NCBI RefSeq assembly: GCF_001882345.1
Contig: NZ_MINL01000001.1
Coordinates: forward strand, 1,009,008-1,073,007
Direction of reading: 5' to 3'
Source: Halomonas sp. QHL1
GTDB taxonomy: Bacteria; Pseudomonadota; Gammaproteobacteria; Pseudomonadales; Halomonadaceae
DNA: 64,000 nucleotides
Shown: positions 26,586 through 37,302 of the stretch, piece after piece
Layout: each line of letters opens with the position of its first letter
Position numbering within the stretch: the first letter of the stretch is position 1
Translations under genes and position numbers: made by a program
The notes under the pieces: generated by a model
Seen by the model: the letters and a program-made list of their open reading frames with translations, nothing else
The model's database searches: none
Told to the model about the DNA's origin: nothing

Positions 26586-27827
26586 TTAAAATTCGATGCC
26601 ATCAATCTTTGCAACGGTCATGATGTCTTTGTCGCCACGTCCGGAGAGGTTAACCACGATATGCTGGTCAGGACGCATGGTAGGCGCCAATACCTTGGCA
26701 TGGGCCAGCGCATGGGCTGACTCAAGGGCAGGCATAATACCTTCCATATGCGTCAGCTCGCGAAACGCTTCGAGCACTTCTTTATCGTTAGCCGCCACAT
26801 AGGAGACCCGCCCTACGTCTTTCCAGAGCGCGTGCTCAGGGCCCACGCCCGGATAATCCAGGCCGGCTGAAATGGAGTGCGTATCCGAAACCTGTCCAGC
26901 TTCGTCTGACATCAAGTAGGTGCGGTTACCGTGGAGCACGCCGCGCGGCGCATTGGATGCCAGCGGTGCCGCGTGGCGGCCGGTTTCAACGCCATCGCCA
27001 CCGGCCTCAACGCCGTACATGGCCACGTCGTCATCTTCCACAAAGGGGTAGAACAGACCCAAGGCGTTAGAGCCACCGCCAACACAGGCAATCAGTGCGT
27101 CAGGTAGACGGCCGATTTGCTCCAGCGACTGGCGGCGCGCCTCACGCCCTACCACCGCGTTGAAATCGCGCACCAGCAGCGGATAAGGGTGCGGGCCCGC
27201 CACGGTACCGATGATATAGAAAGTGTTATCAACGTTGGTGACCCAGTCACGCAGTGCTTCGTTCATGGCGTCTTTGAGGGTGCGGGTACCGGACTCTACC
27301 GGGATGACCCGTGCGCCCAATAGGCGCATACGGTAAACGTTCAGCTTTTGGCGCTGAACATCTTCAGCCCCCATATACACGTCGCACTCAAGCCCTAGGC
27401 GAGCGGCCACGGTCGCCGAGGCGACACCATGTTGGCCCGCCCCGGTTTCCGCGATAATACGTGGCTTACCGGTTTTTTTGGCCAGCAATGCCTGACCAAT
27501 GGTGTTGTTTACCTTGTGAGCGCCGGTGTGATTCAGATCTTCGCGCTTCAACCAAATCTGTGCGCCCCCAAGACTCGCCGACCAGCGTTTGGCGTGGTAC
27601 AGCGGTGACGGACGACCCACGTAGTGGGCAAGATCGTAGTCAAACTCGGCCTGGAAGTCGGGGTCATCACGCAGGCTTAAGTACGTTTTCTCCAACTCTT
27701 CCAACGCAAAGCTCAGGGTTTCTGACACAAACCGACCGCCGTAAGGGCCAAAATGACCGCGGGCATCCGGCATTCGGGTCAGATCACTGAACTTGGTTTT
27801 TGGTGCAGGCGTCGCAGAAACAGTCAC
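26586..27827 (-). CDS. trpB: Tryptophan synthase beta chain
   Basis: PLP enzyme that condenses indole with serine. [10 protein letters not shown], the PLP lysine K105 in [15 protein letters not shown] and C-V-G-G-G-S-N-A are all present. At 413 residues it has about ten extra N-terminal residues with Ala/Pro/Lys. The start codon is GTG, supported by a GAGG site seven bases upstream. It lies 136 bp downstream of trpF, with no cistron between. Confidence 0.96.
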   Translation of the reverse strand: MTVSATPAPKTKFSDLTRMPDARGHFGPYGGRFVSETLSFALEELEKTYLSLRDDPDFQAEFDYDLAHYVGRPSPLYHAKRWSASLGGAQIWLKREDLNHTGAHKVNNTIGQALLAKKTGKPRIIAETGAGQHGVASATVAARLGLECDVYMGAEDVQRQKLNVYRMRLLGARVIPVESGTRTLKDAMNEALRDWVTNVDNTFYIIGTVAGPHPYPLLVRDFNAVVGREARRQSLEQIGRLPDALIACVGGGSNALGLFYPFVEDDDVAMYGVEAGGDGVETGRHAAPLASNAPRGVLHGNRTYLMSDEAGQVSDTHSISAGLDYPGVGPEHALWKDVGRVSYVAANDKEVLEAFRELTHMEGIMPALESAHALAHAKVLAPTMRPDQHIVVNLSGRGDKDIMTVAKIDGIEF

Positions 27828-27963
27828 AGGGATACCTCACAAGATCGCCAGAACAGGCAAACAATAAATGAATCGACGTAAACACGTAGCTCGATAAAAT
27901 ACCCATAAGCAATACGCATAAATTACACACAAACTAAGCACACATAAACTTATGCGGCGAACG

Positions 27964-28602
27964 CTAACGGATGTCGGCTAACGCCACGTGACGGACGAAA
28001 GACGCCATCTTGTCAGCATCTTTACAGCCGTGGGAAGCTTCAATACCGCCGGATACATCCACGGCATAAGGCGCTACCTGACGCACAGCATCAGCAATGT
28101 TATCAGCTCTCAACCCACCGGCGAGGATAACAGGTTTTGCAAGATTTGCGGGGATTCTCGACCAATCAAAGGTCTCCCCCGTGCCGCCCGGTGTTCCTGG
28201 TCGATAGGCGTCAAGCAGCAGCGCCTGGGCGTGATGATAGCGCTCTGCCTCATGGGCAAGATCTATCTCATCGCGCATGCGCAATGCTTTCATCCAGGGT
28301 AACGAAAAGCGCTGGCACTCATCGGGCGTTTCATTGCCATGAAACTGAAGCATATCGAGATAGGGCAAGCACTGTTCAATGAGCTCTGCAGGCTGGTCGA
28401 CAAACAGCCCCACGCGGGTCACAAAGGCGGGCACGCGGGCAGAGAGCGCCGCCAGTTGTTCGACGCTCACGCTGCGCGCACTTTTTGGCCACATGACGAA
28501 ACCCAAGGCGTCCACGCCCAGCGCCACGGCGCAGTCAATATCCTCACCACGCGTAAAACCACAGAACTTGATGCGGGTGCGGGTTGGCGGAGCAGTACTC
28601 AT
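27964..28602 (-). CDS. trpF: Phosphoribosylanthranilate isomerase
   Basis: Third step of tryptophan synthesis. A 212-residue TIM barrel with the catalytic cysteine in I-K-F-C-G-F-T-R, the Asp in L-L-L-D-A-Y and the terminal A-V-D-V-S-G-G-I-E phosphate loop. The start ATG overlaps the truA stop by four bases (ATGA), so its translation is coupled to that of a tRNA-modification gene, the arrangement seen in pseudomonads. Confidence 0.95.
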   Translation of the reverse strand: MSTAPPTRTRIKFCGFTRGEDIDCAVALGVDALGFVMWPKSARSVSVEQLAALSARVPAFVTRVGLFVDQPAELIEQCLPYLDMLQFHGNETPDECQRFSLPWMKALRMRDEIDLAHEAERYHHAQALLLDAYRPGTPGGTGETFDWSRIPANLAKPVILAGGLRADNIADAVRQVAPYAVDVSGGIEASHGCKDADKMASFVRHVALADIR

Positions 28603-29540
28603 GACGACGCCTCCTGTTCAGGGGTAGCTGCCGGGTAACGCAGCGAGCGATTGCGCCGATAGGCCACCCGGGGCGTATCAGGAAGCTCGCGCTCTCCCGT
28701 CCACTCTCCGGTAAACGAGAGCAGATGCGGCCCCAGCGGCTCTTTAGGCAAATCAAAGCGCTCATCGTAAACCGAATCGACAAAATGCAGCCCGCACGCG
28801 GGTGCCGTCACATCCCCTTTACGACGGTTTTTAAGCGCCAAGAGTTCACCAATATAAGCTTCATCCTGGGCACCGCGTCCGACGCTCACCAGCGCCCCGG
28901 CAATGTTACGAATCATGTGGTGCAAGAACGCGTTGCCTTGAATATCGATCATGACCAACTGGCCGTAGCGCTTTACGTCCACAAAGTGCATATGCCGCCA
29001 GGGGGTTTTGGACTGACACCCAGCGGCACGGAAGCTGGAAAAATCGTGCTCGCCTACCAGCGCCTGGGCGGCCCGGTGCATGGCATCGGCGTCTAAGGGG
29101 TCACGGCACCACGTCACATTGGCCCGCTCCAACACCGGACGGCTTATCTGATTCAGCAGCACGTAGCGGTAGCGGCGCCCCAAGGCGCATAGGCGTGAAT
29201 GAAAGTCATCGCCCACTGGCTTCACCCAGCGCACGGCCACATCGCGGGGCAAATGGGTGTTAGCGCCAAAAATCCACGCTTTTTCAGAACGCCCCGCGAT
29301 GGGGTCAAAATGCACGATTTGGCGCGTGGCATGCACACCCGAATCAGTGCGACCGCTGGCATGCACCTGAATAGGCTCATTGGCCACCTTGGACAGCGCA
29401 GCCTCTAACGAAGCCTGGACAGATGCGGCGTGCTTAAGGCGCTGAAAACCACAGTAATGGGTACCGTCGTACTCGATACCCATTGCCAAGCGGCCGGTAA
29501 GCGGAATTTTCTCATCGAAGTGATAGAACAGCGTCATCAA
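28599..29540 (-). CDS. truA: tRNA pseudouridine(38-40) synthase
   Basis: Modifies positions 38-40 of the tRNA anticodon arm. The catalytic Asp is D66 in G-R-T-D-S-G-V-H-A; other conserved pieces are G-I-E-Y-D-G-T-H-Y-C-G-F-Q, F-H-S-R-L and G-N-A-F-L-H-H-M-I-R-N. The 313-residue length includes about 20 extra C-terminal residues rich in Arg and Pro. It starts six bases after fimV. Confidence 0.95.
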   Translation of the reverse strand: MMTLFYHFDEKIPLTGRLAMGIEYDGTHYCGFQRLKHAASVQASLEAALSKVANEPIQVHASGRTDSGVHATRQIVHFDPIAGRSEKAWIFGANTHLPRDVAVRWVKPVGDDFHSRLCALGRRYRYVLLNQISRPVLERANVTWCRDPLDADAMHRAAQALVGEHDFSSFRAAGCQSKTPWRHMHFVDVKRYGQLVMIDIQGNAFLHHMIRNIAGALVSVGRGAQDEAYIGELLALKNRRKGDVTAPACGLHFVDSVYDERFDLPKEPLGPHLLSFTGEWTGERELPDTPRVAYRRNRSLRYPAATPEQEASS

Positions 29541-29546
29541 GCCACA

Positions 29547-31622
29547 TCATTTTGAAGATTTTGAAGGATCGCTATTATCCAGGCCTCGGGGCTTGAATGC
29601 TACCTCTTCAATGTCCCACTCTTCTTCAATGGGCCTACGTGGCTGTCTCGGCGGTGGCACCGGATCGGCGTGGGGCTCACTGGAGAACTCCACCGTGGGC
29701 TGCATGGGGGTTTCGGTACGCAGGCCGCTCTGACTGTTTGAAGCGCTGCTAGTAGTGCTGTTTAAAATCGGCGGGTGGTAATCGATAAAGCGATGGCCGG
29801 GATCCACTGCTGTTTCAGAAGATGTGCCGGTTTGCTGCACATGAGCATTAGCAGCCTCAGGTTCAGTAGCAAGCACACCGGCACCGAGAGAAGCCAGCAG
29901 TTGGCTCATGGGCATAGAACTCGGCGGCGGTGCTAAACAGACACTTTCAGAACTGTCATTGGAAACAGCGTGTAGTCCCAGCCGCCGCTGGCGCCCCTGC
30001 TCGGCTAGTCCCGATGCCTGGCTATTTTCAAAGCGAATAGGTTCATCTTGCGATGGCGTCTGCCCTTGATCGTCGACTAGCCACTGATCGGTATCTACTG
30101 GGGCGGGGTTAGTGCTAGGCGCATCGCTCTCAGCCTGGGGTTCTAATTCGGGATCGAGCTCAAGTTCCGACTCGTTTTGAGGCGCTGTCGATTGGCCGCT
30201 GTCGTTATGTGGCTTTTCAACGTCACCCTCATTGGGATGCGCTGGGTAAGTGACGGGAACAGCCTCCGGCATAGGCGTTGCCTTGGGCGCTGCGCTAGGC
30301 GAAACCGTTGGCCTAACGACCGGTTCAGTAAGCGGGACATCTTCCCACGTCTCTTCACGGCGCTTACGTAGCCATACCAAAAGCGCTAACAGCAGTGCAA
30401 TGGCAGCCAACGCTAAAGGCCACTGGTAGCGCTCAATTAAGGCAGCCATAGCTGGGCTATCCGTTTCATCCATGCTCGCAACGCGTGGTGCTGGAGTTTG
30501 CTCTTGAGCAGTCAACGCATCGCTTAGCGCCTGGGTCAGCGAGGCAACTTCGCCACGCAGCTCGTTAAGTTCTGCGCGCATCAACTCACGCTCTTCAAGC
30601 ACCTGCTGAAGCGTCGCTTGGCTTAGGCGTAGTTGCTCGGTCAGCTCTGCACGGGTTAACGCTTCAGGCTCATCGACACCCTCTTCAATCGCGGCTTGCT
30701 CGACTGCTTCTGAACCGCCAGCGGCGAGCGCGCTATCAGGATTGCTTGATTCGTTAGCCTGCAGCGCTTGGGCGGCGGCAATGGAGGTATCAGAAACAGG
30801 CACGGAGGCTTCAACCTCCGGTAGCGCCACTGTTTGCAATGAGCCATTGCGACGATTCCGCCAAGCGTCATTCATGGCTTTGATCGCAGCGTCGGCATCG
30901 TCGTGAGACCGCGCCTGAATGCGTTCAGCGCCAGGTACGCGTAGCCTTTGCCCTGCACGCATGTCATTTATATTGCCTGATGAAAAAACGTCAGGATTGG
31001 CCTCCAGCAGCGCGACCATCATCTGCTGTACGCTCACCTCGTCGGGCTTAATACGCTCGGCAACGCCCCATAGCGTATCGCCACTGCCTACGTAAGCACT
31101 GCTGCCATTGTCGCGCTCGCTAACACTAGGCGGCACCGCGGGCCGGGGTTCATCAACTGCGGTAGGGGCAGCGGCGGTTTGAGCCTGGGCCTGTTGAGGA
31201 GAAGTCGGCTGAGAATAGCCTTGTTGAGAATAGCCCTGGGGATCAAACAGCAGGGTCACATCGCGTGATTGCTGGCCGCCGGGATACTCGATAGTTAATA
31301 ACAGCTCCAGCCAAGGCTCCACCATCGGCTGCTCAGAGCTCAAGCTAACTTGGCGGCGTCCCTGCTGCTCTTGAACCTGGACGCGCACGCTGGCTGCTAA
31401 TGGCGTCCATTCAAGGCCTGCTGAGGCAAACGCTGACTGCTCGGCAACGCTGACACGAATATCGTCGAGGGCGTAATCACTGCTTTCGAGCAGAGGGATC
31501 GAAGCATCTAAAGGCGCATCCAGGTATGAGCTGACACTCGCCTGCCCCAAGCCAACGGCGAGCGCTATAGGACTCACTGCACTCAACGAGAGCCAGGTAA
31601 TCCATGTCAGTGTTTTTTTCAT
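29547..31622 (-). CDS. fimV: FimV/HubP-like polar membrane protein with LysM domain
   Basis: A pole-organising protein involved in motility and pili in relatives. Order of parts in 691 residues: signal peptide (1-22), FimV N-terminal domain (about 24-128), Gln/Pro-rich linker, LysM domain (177-231), a coiled coil around 325-370, one membrane helix near 396-414, and a long acidic cytoplasmic region. It is shorter than Pseudomonas FimV (about 920 residues), and I cannot find the conserved C-terminal FimV domain with its L-D-L-A-R-A-Y-I-E-M-G-D-like motif; the protein ends in a Ser/Lys-rich segment instead. It sits between asd and truA as usual. Confidence 0.9.
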   Translation of the reverse strand: MKKTLTWITWLSLSAVSPIALAVGLGQASVSSYLDAPLDASIPLLESSDYALDDIRVSVAEQSAFASAGLEWTPLAASVRVQVQEQQGRRQVSLSSEQPMVEPWLELLLTIEYPGGQQSRDVTLLFDPQGYSQQGYSQPTSPQQAQAQTAAAPTAVDEPRPAVPPSVSERDNGSSAYVGSGDTLWGVAERIKPDEVSVQQMMVALLEANPDVFSSGNINDMRAGQRLRVPGAERIQARSHDDADAAIKAMNDAWRNRRNGSLQTVALPEVEASVPVSDTSIAAAQALQANESSNPDSALAAGGSEAVEQAAIEEGVDEPEALTRAELTEQLRLSQATLQQVLEERELMRAELNELRGEVASLTQALSDALTAQEQTPAPRVASMDETDSPAMAALIERYQWPLALAAIALLLALLVWLRKRREETWEDVPLTEPVVRPTVSPSAAPKATPMPEAVPVTYPAHPNEGDVEKPHNDSGQSTAPQNESELELDPELEPQAESDAPSTNPAPVDTDQWLVDDQGQTPSQDEPIRFENSQASGLAEQGRQRRLGLHAVSNDSSESVCLAPPPSSMPMSQLLASLGAGVLATEPEAANAHVQQTGTSSETAVDPGHRFIDYHPPILNSTTSSASNSQSGLRTETPMQPTVEFSSEPHADPVPPPRQPRRPIEEEWDIEEVAFKPRGLDNSDPSKSSK

Positions 31623-31748
31623 GAGTGATCCCTGATCGCCTACTTACTTTTAACTATTTGATGCCAGATTATTGTATTACGTCTGTTTTATCATAACTTA
31701 ACGAAATAGCGTCGTTATTCCCACTACAGTGAGTACTAGCCGCGCAAA

Positions 31749-31780
31749 AAAACGGGAAGCTGCGAACAGCTTCCCGTTTT
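31749..31780. terminator. Strong terminator between asd and fimV
   Basis: AAAACGGGAAGCTG and CAGCTTCCCGTTTT form a perfect 14-bp stem with a CGAA loop. A- and T-runs on both sides allow it to work in either direction. It ends asd and isolates fimV. Confidence 0.9.
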
Positions 31781-31804
31781 CGACTGGCGTACAACCACCA
31801 ACAA

Positions 31805-32917
31805 TTACTGTTCGCGCAGAATCTTCAGCATACGCTTAAGCGGCTCTGCGGCGCCCCACAGCAGCTGGTCACCCACGCTAAATGCAGAGAGGTATTCACC
31901 GCCCATTTGCATCTTACGCAGGCGGCCAACCGGCACTTGCAGCGTGCCAGTGGCAGCCGCAGGCGTTAAACCAGCAATGGTGGCGTCTTTATCGTTAGGA
32001 ATCAGTTTGACCCACTCGTTGTGCTTGGCGATGCGATCTTCGATCTCATCCAGCGGCACATCGTGTTTCAGCTTGATAGTGAACGCTTGGCTGTGCGAGC
32101 GCATCGCGCCGATACGCACACACAGGCCATCGATGGGGATCGGGTTGTTGTCGAGGCCAAGAATCTTGTTGGTCTCAACGCTGCCCTTCCACTCTTCGCG
32201 GCTCTGGCCGTTGTCCAGCTTGGTATCGATCCACGGCAGCAGGCTACCCGCCAACGGCGCGGCAAAGTTATCGGTCGGGAAGTCACCGCTGCGCATAGCC
32301 GCCGTTACTTTGCGGTCGATATCCAGAATCGCGCTTGAGGTATCTTTTAGCTCTTCACCGACGCTGTCACGCAGTTGACCCATTTGGTTGAGCAACTCGC
32401 GCATGTGTTTAGCGCCCGAACCAGAAGCCGCCTGATAGGTCATGGAGGTCATCCACTCGACCATATCGGCTTCAAACAGACCGCCCAAGCCCATCAGCAT
32501 TAGGCTCACGGTGCAGTTGCCGCCCACAAAGGTTTTGGCACCCTTGGCTAGCTGGTCGTCGATGACCTTGCGGTTGACCGGGTCTAGCACGATAGTCGCT
32601 TCATCTTCCATGCGCAGCGTGCTAGCGGCGTCAATCCAGTAGCCTTTCCAGCCTGCATTGCGAAGATCTTTATAGACGGGCTTGGTGTAGTCACCGCCCT
32701 GACAGGTGACAACAACATCCAACGCTTTGAGCGCTTCAATATCAAAGGCATCTTTCAGCGGAGGCACGTCTACACCGATGTCGGGGCCGGGCCGGCCAAC
32801 CTGGGAGGTGGTGAAGAATACCGGCTCAATGCCGTTGAAATCACCATCTTCCTGCATGCGCTGCATCAGCACTGAACCCACCATGCCGCGCCATCCCACG
32901 AAACCGACTTTCAACAT
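31805..32917 (-). CDS. asd: Aspartate-semialdehyde dehydrogenase
   Basis: Makes aspartate semialdehyde, the branch point to lysine/diaminopimelate, threonine and methionine. The NADP fold opens with [13 protein letters not shown], and the catalytic cysteine is C135 in G-G-N-C-T-V-S-L-M, the same position as in E. coli. The 370-residue length is standard for the gram-negative form. A TATAAT -10 stands just upstream and a strong terminator follows, so it is probably a single-gene unit. Confidence 0.96.
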   Translation of the reverse strand: MLKVGFVGWRGMVGSVLMQRMQEDGDFNGIEPVFFTTSQVGRPGPDIGVDVPPLKDAFDIEALKALDVVVTCQGGDYTKPVYKDLRNAGWKGYWIDAASTLRMEDEATIVLDPVNRKVIDDQLAKGAKTFVGGNCTVSLMLMGLGGLFEADMVEWMTSMTYQAASGSGAKHMRELLNQMGQLRDSVGEELKDTSSAILDIDRKVTAAMRSGDFPTDNFAAPLAGSLLPWIDTKLDNGQSREEWKGSVETNKILGLDNNPIPIDGLCVRIGAMRSHSQAFTIKLKHDVPLDEIEDRIAKHNEWVKLIPNDKDATIAGLTPAAATGTLQVPVGRLRKMQMGGEYLSAFSVGDQLLWGAAEPLKRMLKILREQ

Positions 32918-32949
32918 ATGAAGTCCTCCTGCAAAGAATGAGTCTTGGT

Positions 32950-32955
32950 ATTATA
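32950..32955 (-). promoter_or_regulatory. -10 element of the asd promoter
   Basis: On the minus strand a perfect TATAAT lies 33 bp before the asd ATG. No good -35 is seen at 16-18 bp. Confidence 0.45.
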
Positions 32956-32989
32956 CACAATTCTTTACGCTGATTTTTTGAAGCCACTT

Positions 32990-34069
32990 TTACTGTTTAG
33001 CAAACGCTGCCAATACCGCATCGCCCATGGCATCGGTGCCGATGGTTTGCATACCTTTTGATGCGATATCCGCGGTGCGGAGACCATCATCCAGCACGCT
33101 ACCGACAGCGGCTTCAATGCGCTCTGCCATGGCATTCTCACTCAGTGAGTAGCGCAGCATCATGGCCACTGAAAGCATCATGGCCAGCGGGTTAGCCACG
33201 TTTTGACCGGCAATATCAGGCGCGCTGCCGTGGCATGGCTCGTACATGCCCTGCCCGCTTTCGTTTAGCGACGCTGAAGGCAGCATACCGATGGAGCCGG
33301 TCAGCATAGCGGCAGCATCCGACAGAATATCGCCAAACATATTGCCAGTCACCACCACGTCAAACTGCTTGGGGGCGCGCACCAGTTGCATGGCGGCGTT
33401 ATCGACGTACATATGGGACAGCTCAACGTCCGGGTATTCCGGCGCTAAGCGCTCCATCACTTCCCGCCACAAAATGGTGACTTCCAGCACGTTGGCTTTG
33501 TCCACCGAGCAGAGCTTCTTGCCGCGCTTCTGGGCCATCTCGAATGCGACACGACCAATGCGCTCAATTTCGCTTTCAGAATAGATATAGGTGTTAAAGC
33601 CGACCCGTTCTCCGTTGCGTACTTCAATGCCGCGGGGCTGGCCGAAGTAGATGCCGCCGGTGAGCTCGCGAACAATCATAATATCCAGCCCGGCAACTAG
33701 CTCAGGCTTGAGGCTGGAGGCGCTGGCCAACTGCGGATAGAGCATTGCCGGGCGCAGATTGCCGAATAATCCAAGATTTTTGCGCAGCCCCAGCAGCCCT
33801 TTTTCGGGACGTTTGGAAAGGTCTTCGATTTTGTCCCACTTGGGGCCGCCCACGGCACCCAACAAAATCGCACTGGCTGCTTTGGCTTTTTCCAGGGTTT
33901 CTGCGGGTAGCGGCTCGCCATGGACATCATAAGCAGAGCCGCCCACCAAGCCCTCTTCTACTTCAATATCCAAGCCCGCTTCTTGGCAAGCTTTTAACAA
34001 GCGTGCCGCCTGCGCAGCAATCTCGGGGCCAATACCATCACCCGGCAACAATAAAACCTTATGAGTCAT
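32990..34069 (-). CDS. leuB: 3-isopropylmalate dehydrogenase
   Basis: Oxidative decarboxylation of 3-isopropylmalate in leucine synthesis. Signature pieces: [10 protein letters not shown] at the N terminus, [10 protein letters not shown], and the metal-binding [13 protein letters not shown]. The 359-residue length is normal. It is the third gene of the leftward leuCDB operon, 35 bp after leuD. Confidence 0.96.
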   Translation of the reverse strand: MTHKVLLLPGDGIGPEIAAQAARLLKACQEAGLDIEVEEGLVGGSAYDVHGEPLPAETLEKAKAASAILLGAVGGPKWDKIEDLSKRPEKGLLGLRKNLGLFGNLRPAMLYPQLASASSLKPELVAGLDIMIVRELTGGIYFGQPRGIEVRNGERVGFNTYIYSESEIERIGRVAFEMAQKRGKKLCSVDKANVLEVTILWREVMERLAPEYPDVELSHMYVDNAAMQLVRAPKQFDVVVTGNMFGDILSDAAAMLTGSIGMLPSASLNESGQGMYEPCHGSAPDIAGQNVANPLAMMLSVAMMLRYSLSENAMAERIEAAVGSVLDDGLRTADIASKGMQTIGTDAMGDAVLAAFAKQ

Positions 34070-34104
34070 GCAACTTCCTTAGCATTTAATTATTGAAGAC
34101 TGGC

Positions 34105-34752
34105 TTAAGCAGACTGACGAAACAGCCAGGGGCGTGCGGCTTTATGTTTCTGCTCAAAAGCACGAATGGCGTCTTCGTCTTTTAGCGTCAGGCCGATGTC
34201 GTCCAATCCTTCCAGCAGGCAGTGCTTGCGGAACTCATCCACTTCAAACTCTAAAATCTCGCCGCTGGGGGTAATGACGCGCTGATTCTCTAAATCCACC
34301 TCCAACTGGTAGCCTTCGTTAGCGTCCACCTCGGCAAACAGGCGATCGACCACATCTTCTGGAAAGGTGATCAGCAAAATGCCGTTTTTAAACGAGTTGT
34401 TGTAGAAGATATCGGCAAAGCTGGGTGCAATCACTACCTTGAAACCGAAATCTTCCAGCGCCCAAGGCGCGTGCTCGCGAGAGCTGCCGCAGCCAAAGTT
34501 GCGCCGCGCCAGCAACACTTCCGCGCCTGTGTAGCGCGGCTGATTCAAGACAAAATCAGGGTTCAACGGGCGCTGTGAGCAGTCCTGCCCCGGCTGACCT
34601 TCATCCAAGTAACGCAGTTCGTCAAACAGGTTAACGCCGAAGCCGGTGCGCTTGATCGACTTCAAAAACTGCTTGGGGATAATCAAGTCGGTATCGACGT
34701 TGGCGCGGTCAAGGGGCGCTACCGCACCTTCAAAACGTTCAAATTTTTTCAT
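34105..34752 (-). CDS. leuD: 3-isopropylmalate dehydratase small subunit
   Basis: Swivel-domain partner of Leu[14 protein letters not shown] and the active-site [16 protein letters not shown] are present in a 215-residue protein of normal size. It starts three bases after the leuC stop, so the two are coupled. Confidence 0.96.
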   Translation of the reverse strand: MKKFERFEGAVAPLDRANVDTDLIIPKQFLKSIKRTGFGVNLFDELRYLDEGQPGQDCSQRPLNPDFVLNQPRYTGAEVLLARRNFGCGSSREHAPWALEDFGFKVVIAPSFADIFYNNSFKNGILLITFPEDVVDRLFAEVDANEGYQLEVDLENQRVITPSGEILEFEVDEFRKHCLLEGLDDIGLTLKDEDAIRAFEQKHKAARPWLFRQSA

Positions 34753-34755
34753 GGC

Positions 34756-36207
34756 TTAGGCCTCCTGAGCGTGAGTGGCGTCGTTGGCGGGCAAGCTGCG
34801 TACGTCAACAAAGTGACCGGCAATCGCCGCGGCCGCTGCCATGGCCGGGCTGACCAGGTGCGTGCGGCCACCGTAGCCCTGGCGCCCTTCAAAGTTGCGG
34901 TTAGAAGTAGAAGCACAGTGTTCACCGGCACCCAGTTTATCCGCGTTCATGGCCAGACACATGGAGCAGCCCGGCTCGCGCCATTCAAAACCAGCTTCAA
35001 TAAAGATTTTATCCAAACCCTCGGCTTCCGCCTGACGCTTCACCAAGCCGGAACCCGGCACCACCATGGCCAACTTGATGGAATCAGCTACCTTTTTGCC
35101 CCTGGCGACTTTGGCGGCTTCGCGTAGGTCTTCAATACGCGAGTTGGTGCAGGAGCCGATAAAGATTTTATCCAGCTTGATATCGGTGATTTTCTGATTA
35201 GCGTGAAGGCCCATGTACTCTAGGGCACGGGTGTGGCTGCGCTGAACGGTTTCATCCAACGCGGCTAGCGGGTCAGGCACTTGGCCAGAAATACCGGTGA
35301 CCATTTCCGGGCTGGTACCCCAGCTCACCTGTGGCTCGATCTCTTCAGCCTGCAAAGTAACAACTTTATCGAACTGGGCGTCATCATCAGAGATCAGGTT
35401 GCGCCAGTCAGCCACGGCGGCTTCCCATTGCTCTGCGGTAGGCGCAAATGGCCGCTTGGCGAGGTAATCAATGGTGGTGTCGTCCACGGCAATCAAACCT
35501 ACCCGTGCACCCGCTTCAATGGCCATGTTGCACACGGTCATGCGCCCTTCCATGGAGAGCGAGGCAATCGCGCTACCGGCAAATTCAATGGCATAGCCAG
35601 TGCCGCCAGCGGTGCCGATCTTACCGATGATCGCCAGCACAACGTCTTTAGCAGTCACGCCCAGGCCCAGCTCGCCTTCGACGCGCACCTGCATATTCTT
35701 CATTTTTTGCGCCAGCAAACACTGGGTCGCCATTACGTGCTCGACTTCTGACGTGCCAATACCGTGGGCCAAGGCGCCAAAAGCACCGTGGGTAGCGGTA
35801 TGGGAGTCGCCACATACCACGGTCATACCCGGCAGCGTTGCGCCCTGCTCTGGGCCGACCACGTGCACGATGCCCTGACGCGGATCGTTGATTTTGAACT
35901 CTTCAATGCCGTACTCAAGGCAGTTGTCGTCCAGGGTTTGCACCTGAATCAGCGACACTGGATCTTTAATACCGCTGTTGCCCTCAGCGCGTTCCTTAAT
36001 GGTCGTCGGCACGTTATGGTCAGGCGTGGCCAAGTTGGCATCCAAACGCCACGGCTTACGATTAGCTAAACGCAGGCCTTCAAACGCCTGAGGCGAGGTC
36101 ACTTCGTGAAGCAGCTGGCGGTCGATATAGATCAACGCGGTGCCGTCGTCACGCTGTTTAACCAAGTGCTGATTCCAGAGTTTGTCGTAAAGGGTTTGAC
36201 CTGACAT
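34756..36207 (-). CDS. leuC: 3-isopropylmalate dehydratase large subunit
   Basis: Aconitase-family [4Fe-4S] enzyme that isomerises 2- to 3-isopropylmalate. The three cluster cysteines are visible in F-I-G-S-C-T-N-S-R and in C-S-M-C-L-A-M-N, along with [12 protein letters not shown]. Its length, 483 residues, is slightly above the E. coli value. It leads the leuCDB operon and is divergent from a LysR gene. Confidence 0.96.
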   Translation of the reverse strand: MSGQTLYDKLWNQHLVKQRDDGTALIYIDRQLLHEVTSPQAFEGLRLANRKPWRLDANLATPDHNVPTTIKERAEGNSGIKDPVSLIQVQTLDDNCLEYGIEEFKINDPRQGIVHVVGPEQGATLPGMTVVCGDSHTATHGAFGALAHGIGTSEVEHVMATQCLLAQKMKNMQVRVEGELGLGVTAKDVVLAIIGKIGTAGGTGYAIEFAGSAIASLSMEGRMTVCNMAIEAGARVGLIAVDDTTIDYLAKRPFAPTAEQWEAAVADWRNLISDDDAQFDKVVTLQAEEIEPQVSWGTSPEMVTGISGQVPDPLAALDETVQRSHTRALEYMGLHANQKITDIKLDKIFIGSCTNSRIEDLREAAKVARGKKVADSIKLAMVVPGSGLVKRQAEAEGLDKIFIEAGFEWREPGCSMCLAMNADKLGAGEHCASTSNRNFEGRQGYGGRTHLVSPAMAAAAAIAGHFVDVRSLPANDATHAQEA

Positions 36208-36331
36208 GTGGCTCTCCTGGGCGGTGCCCTGCTAGTTCGGTATGGCAGCCTCTTCGTGCTGCTTACTATGGCAATAGCATGAGTGTTACGCGACTCGCGC
36301 ATAAAAGCAATTCATGTTATTCATAGATTAG

Positions 36332-36346
36332 ATTCCAAATAGGAAT
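36332..36346. promoter_or_regulatory. Candidate LysR-type operator (T-N11-A)
   Basis: ATTCC-AAATA-GGAAT is a perfect dyad that contains the T-N11-A pattern of LysR-type binding sites. It lies 20 bp before the start of the LysR gene and between it and leuC, the expected place for autoregulation and leuC activation. Confidence 0.5.
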
Positions 36347-36366
36347 AGCTATTTAAGGACTCGTCA

Positions 36367-37257
36367 GTGGATACCCAAAGCCTACAAGCCTTTCTGGCCG
36401 TCGCTGATACACAAAGTTTCTCCCGCGCGGCGGAACAGCTCCACCTTACTCAACCTGCGGTTAGCAAACGCATCGCTACCTTGGAGTCCCAGGTAGGTGC
36501 ACGGCTGTTTGACCGCATTGGTCGGCGTATTGCGTTAACTGAAGCGGGTAATGTGCTGATGCCCCAAGCGCGGCGCATTCTATTTACCGTTGAGGACAGC
36601 CGCCGGGCGCTAGCCAATCTTTCTGGCCAAGTGGGCGGCAAGCTTACCCTGGCCACCAGCCACCATATTGGCCTGCACCGCTTACCACCGCTATTAAAGC
36701 ATTACACTCAGCGCCATCCGGAAGTCGAACTCGATCTGCATTTTTTGGATTCTGAGCAGGCTTACCAGGGCGTGCTGGATGGCACTCTGGAAATGGCCGT
36801 GGTAACTCTCGCTCCCCACCCTCATGAACAGTTAGAGGTGGTCGAACTATGGCGTGATCGGCTCTGCTTTACCTGTGCGATTGACCACCCGCTTGCCAAC
36901 CAAACCCCGGCCCCTCAAAGCCTACTGTCATTAGCCGATCTGTGCGAATTCAACTGCGTTATGCCTGGCGCAAAAACCTTTACCGGTTCACTAATTGAGC
37001 AGCGCTTCATTGAAGCAGGGCTAAAACTGCCGGTGAGTATGGCGACCAACTATTTAGAGACGCTAAAAATGATGTGCGGCGTAGGATTAGGCTGGAGCCT
37101 GCTGCCGGAAAAAATGATCGACAGCGAGCTAGTGGAGCTTGAAGTAGACACTGCCCCCATCCACCGCCCGTTAGGGTATTTAGTGCATACCAACCGAACA
37201 CTTTCTAATGCAGCACGCAGGATGATTGAGCAGCTTGAAGCCGCCCGGCAGCATTAA
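36367..37257 (+). CDS. LysR-family transcriptional regulator divergent from leuC
   Basis: A 296-residue regulator with an N-terminal winged helix-turn-helix (D-T-Q-S-L-Q-A-F-L-A-V, then S-F-S-R-A-A-E-Q-L-H-L-T-Q-P-A-V-S-K-R-I, residues 18-37) and a LysR substrate-binding domain (about 90-290). The start is GTG, with TAAGGAC six bases upstream. Divergent orientation makes it a candidate regulator of leuCDB, perhaps sensing a leucine-pathway intermediate; this is inference from position. Confidence 0.9.
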   Translation: MDTQSLQAFLAVADTQSFSRAAEQLHLTQPAVSKRIATLESQVGARLFDRIGRRIALTEAGNVLMPQARRILFTVEDSRRALANLSGQVGGKLTLATSHHIGLHRLPPLLKHYTQRHPEVELDLHFLDSEQAYQGVLDGTLEMAVVTLAPHPHEQLEVVELWRDRLCFTCAIDHPLANQTPAPQSLLSLADLCEFNCVMPGAKTFTGSLIEQRFIEAGLKLPVSMATNYLETLKMMCGVGLGWSLLPEKMIDSELVELEVDTAPIHRPLGYLVHTNRTLSNAARRMIEQLEAARQH

Positions 37258-37302
37258 GAGTCATAATGAAAGTCTTTAACCACTTATTACCGACAATGCT
37301 AT

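Noticed and set aside
27828..27963. Possible trp leader peptide before trpB
   Set aside because: The small frame there has a single Trp codon and there is no terminator/antiterminator pair.
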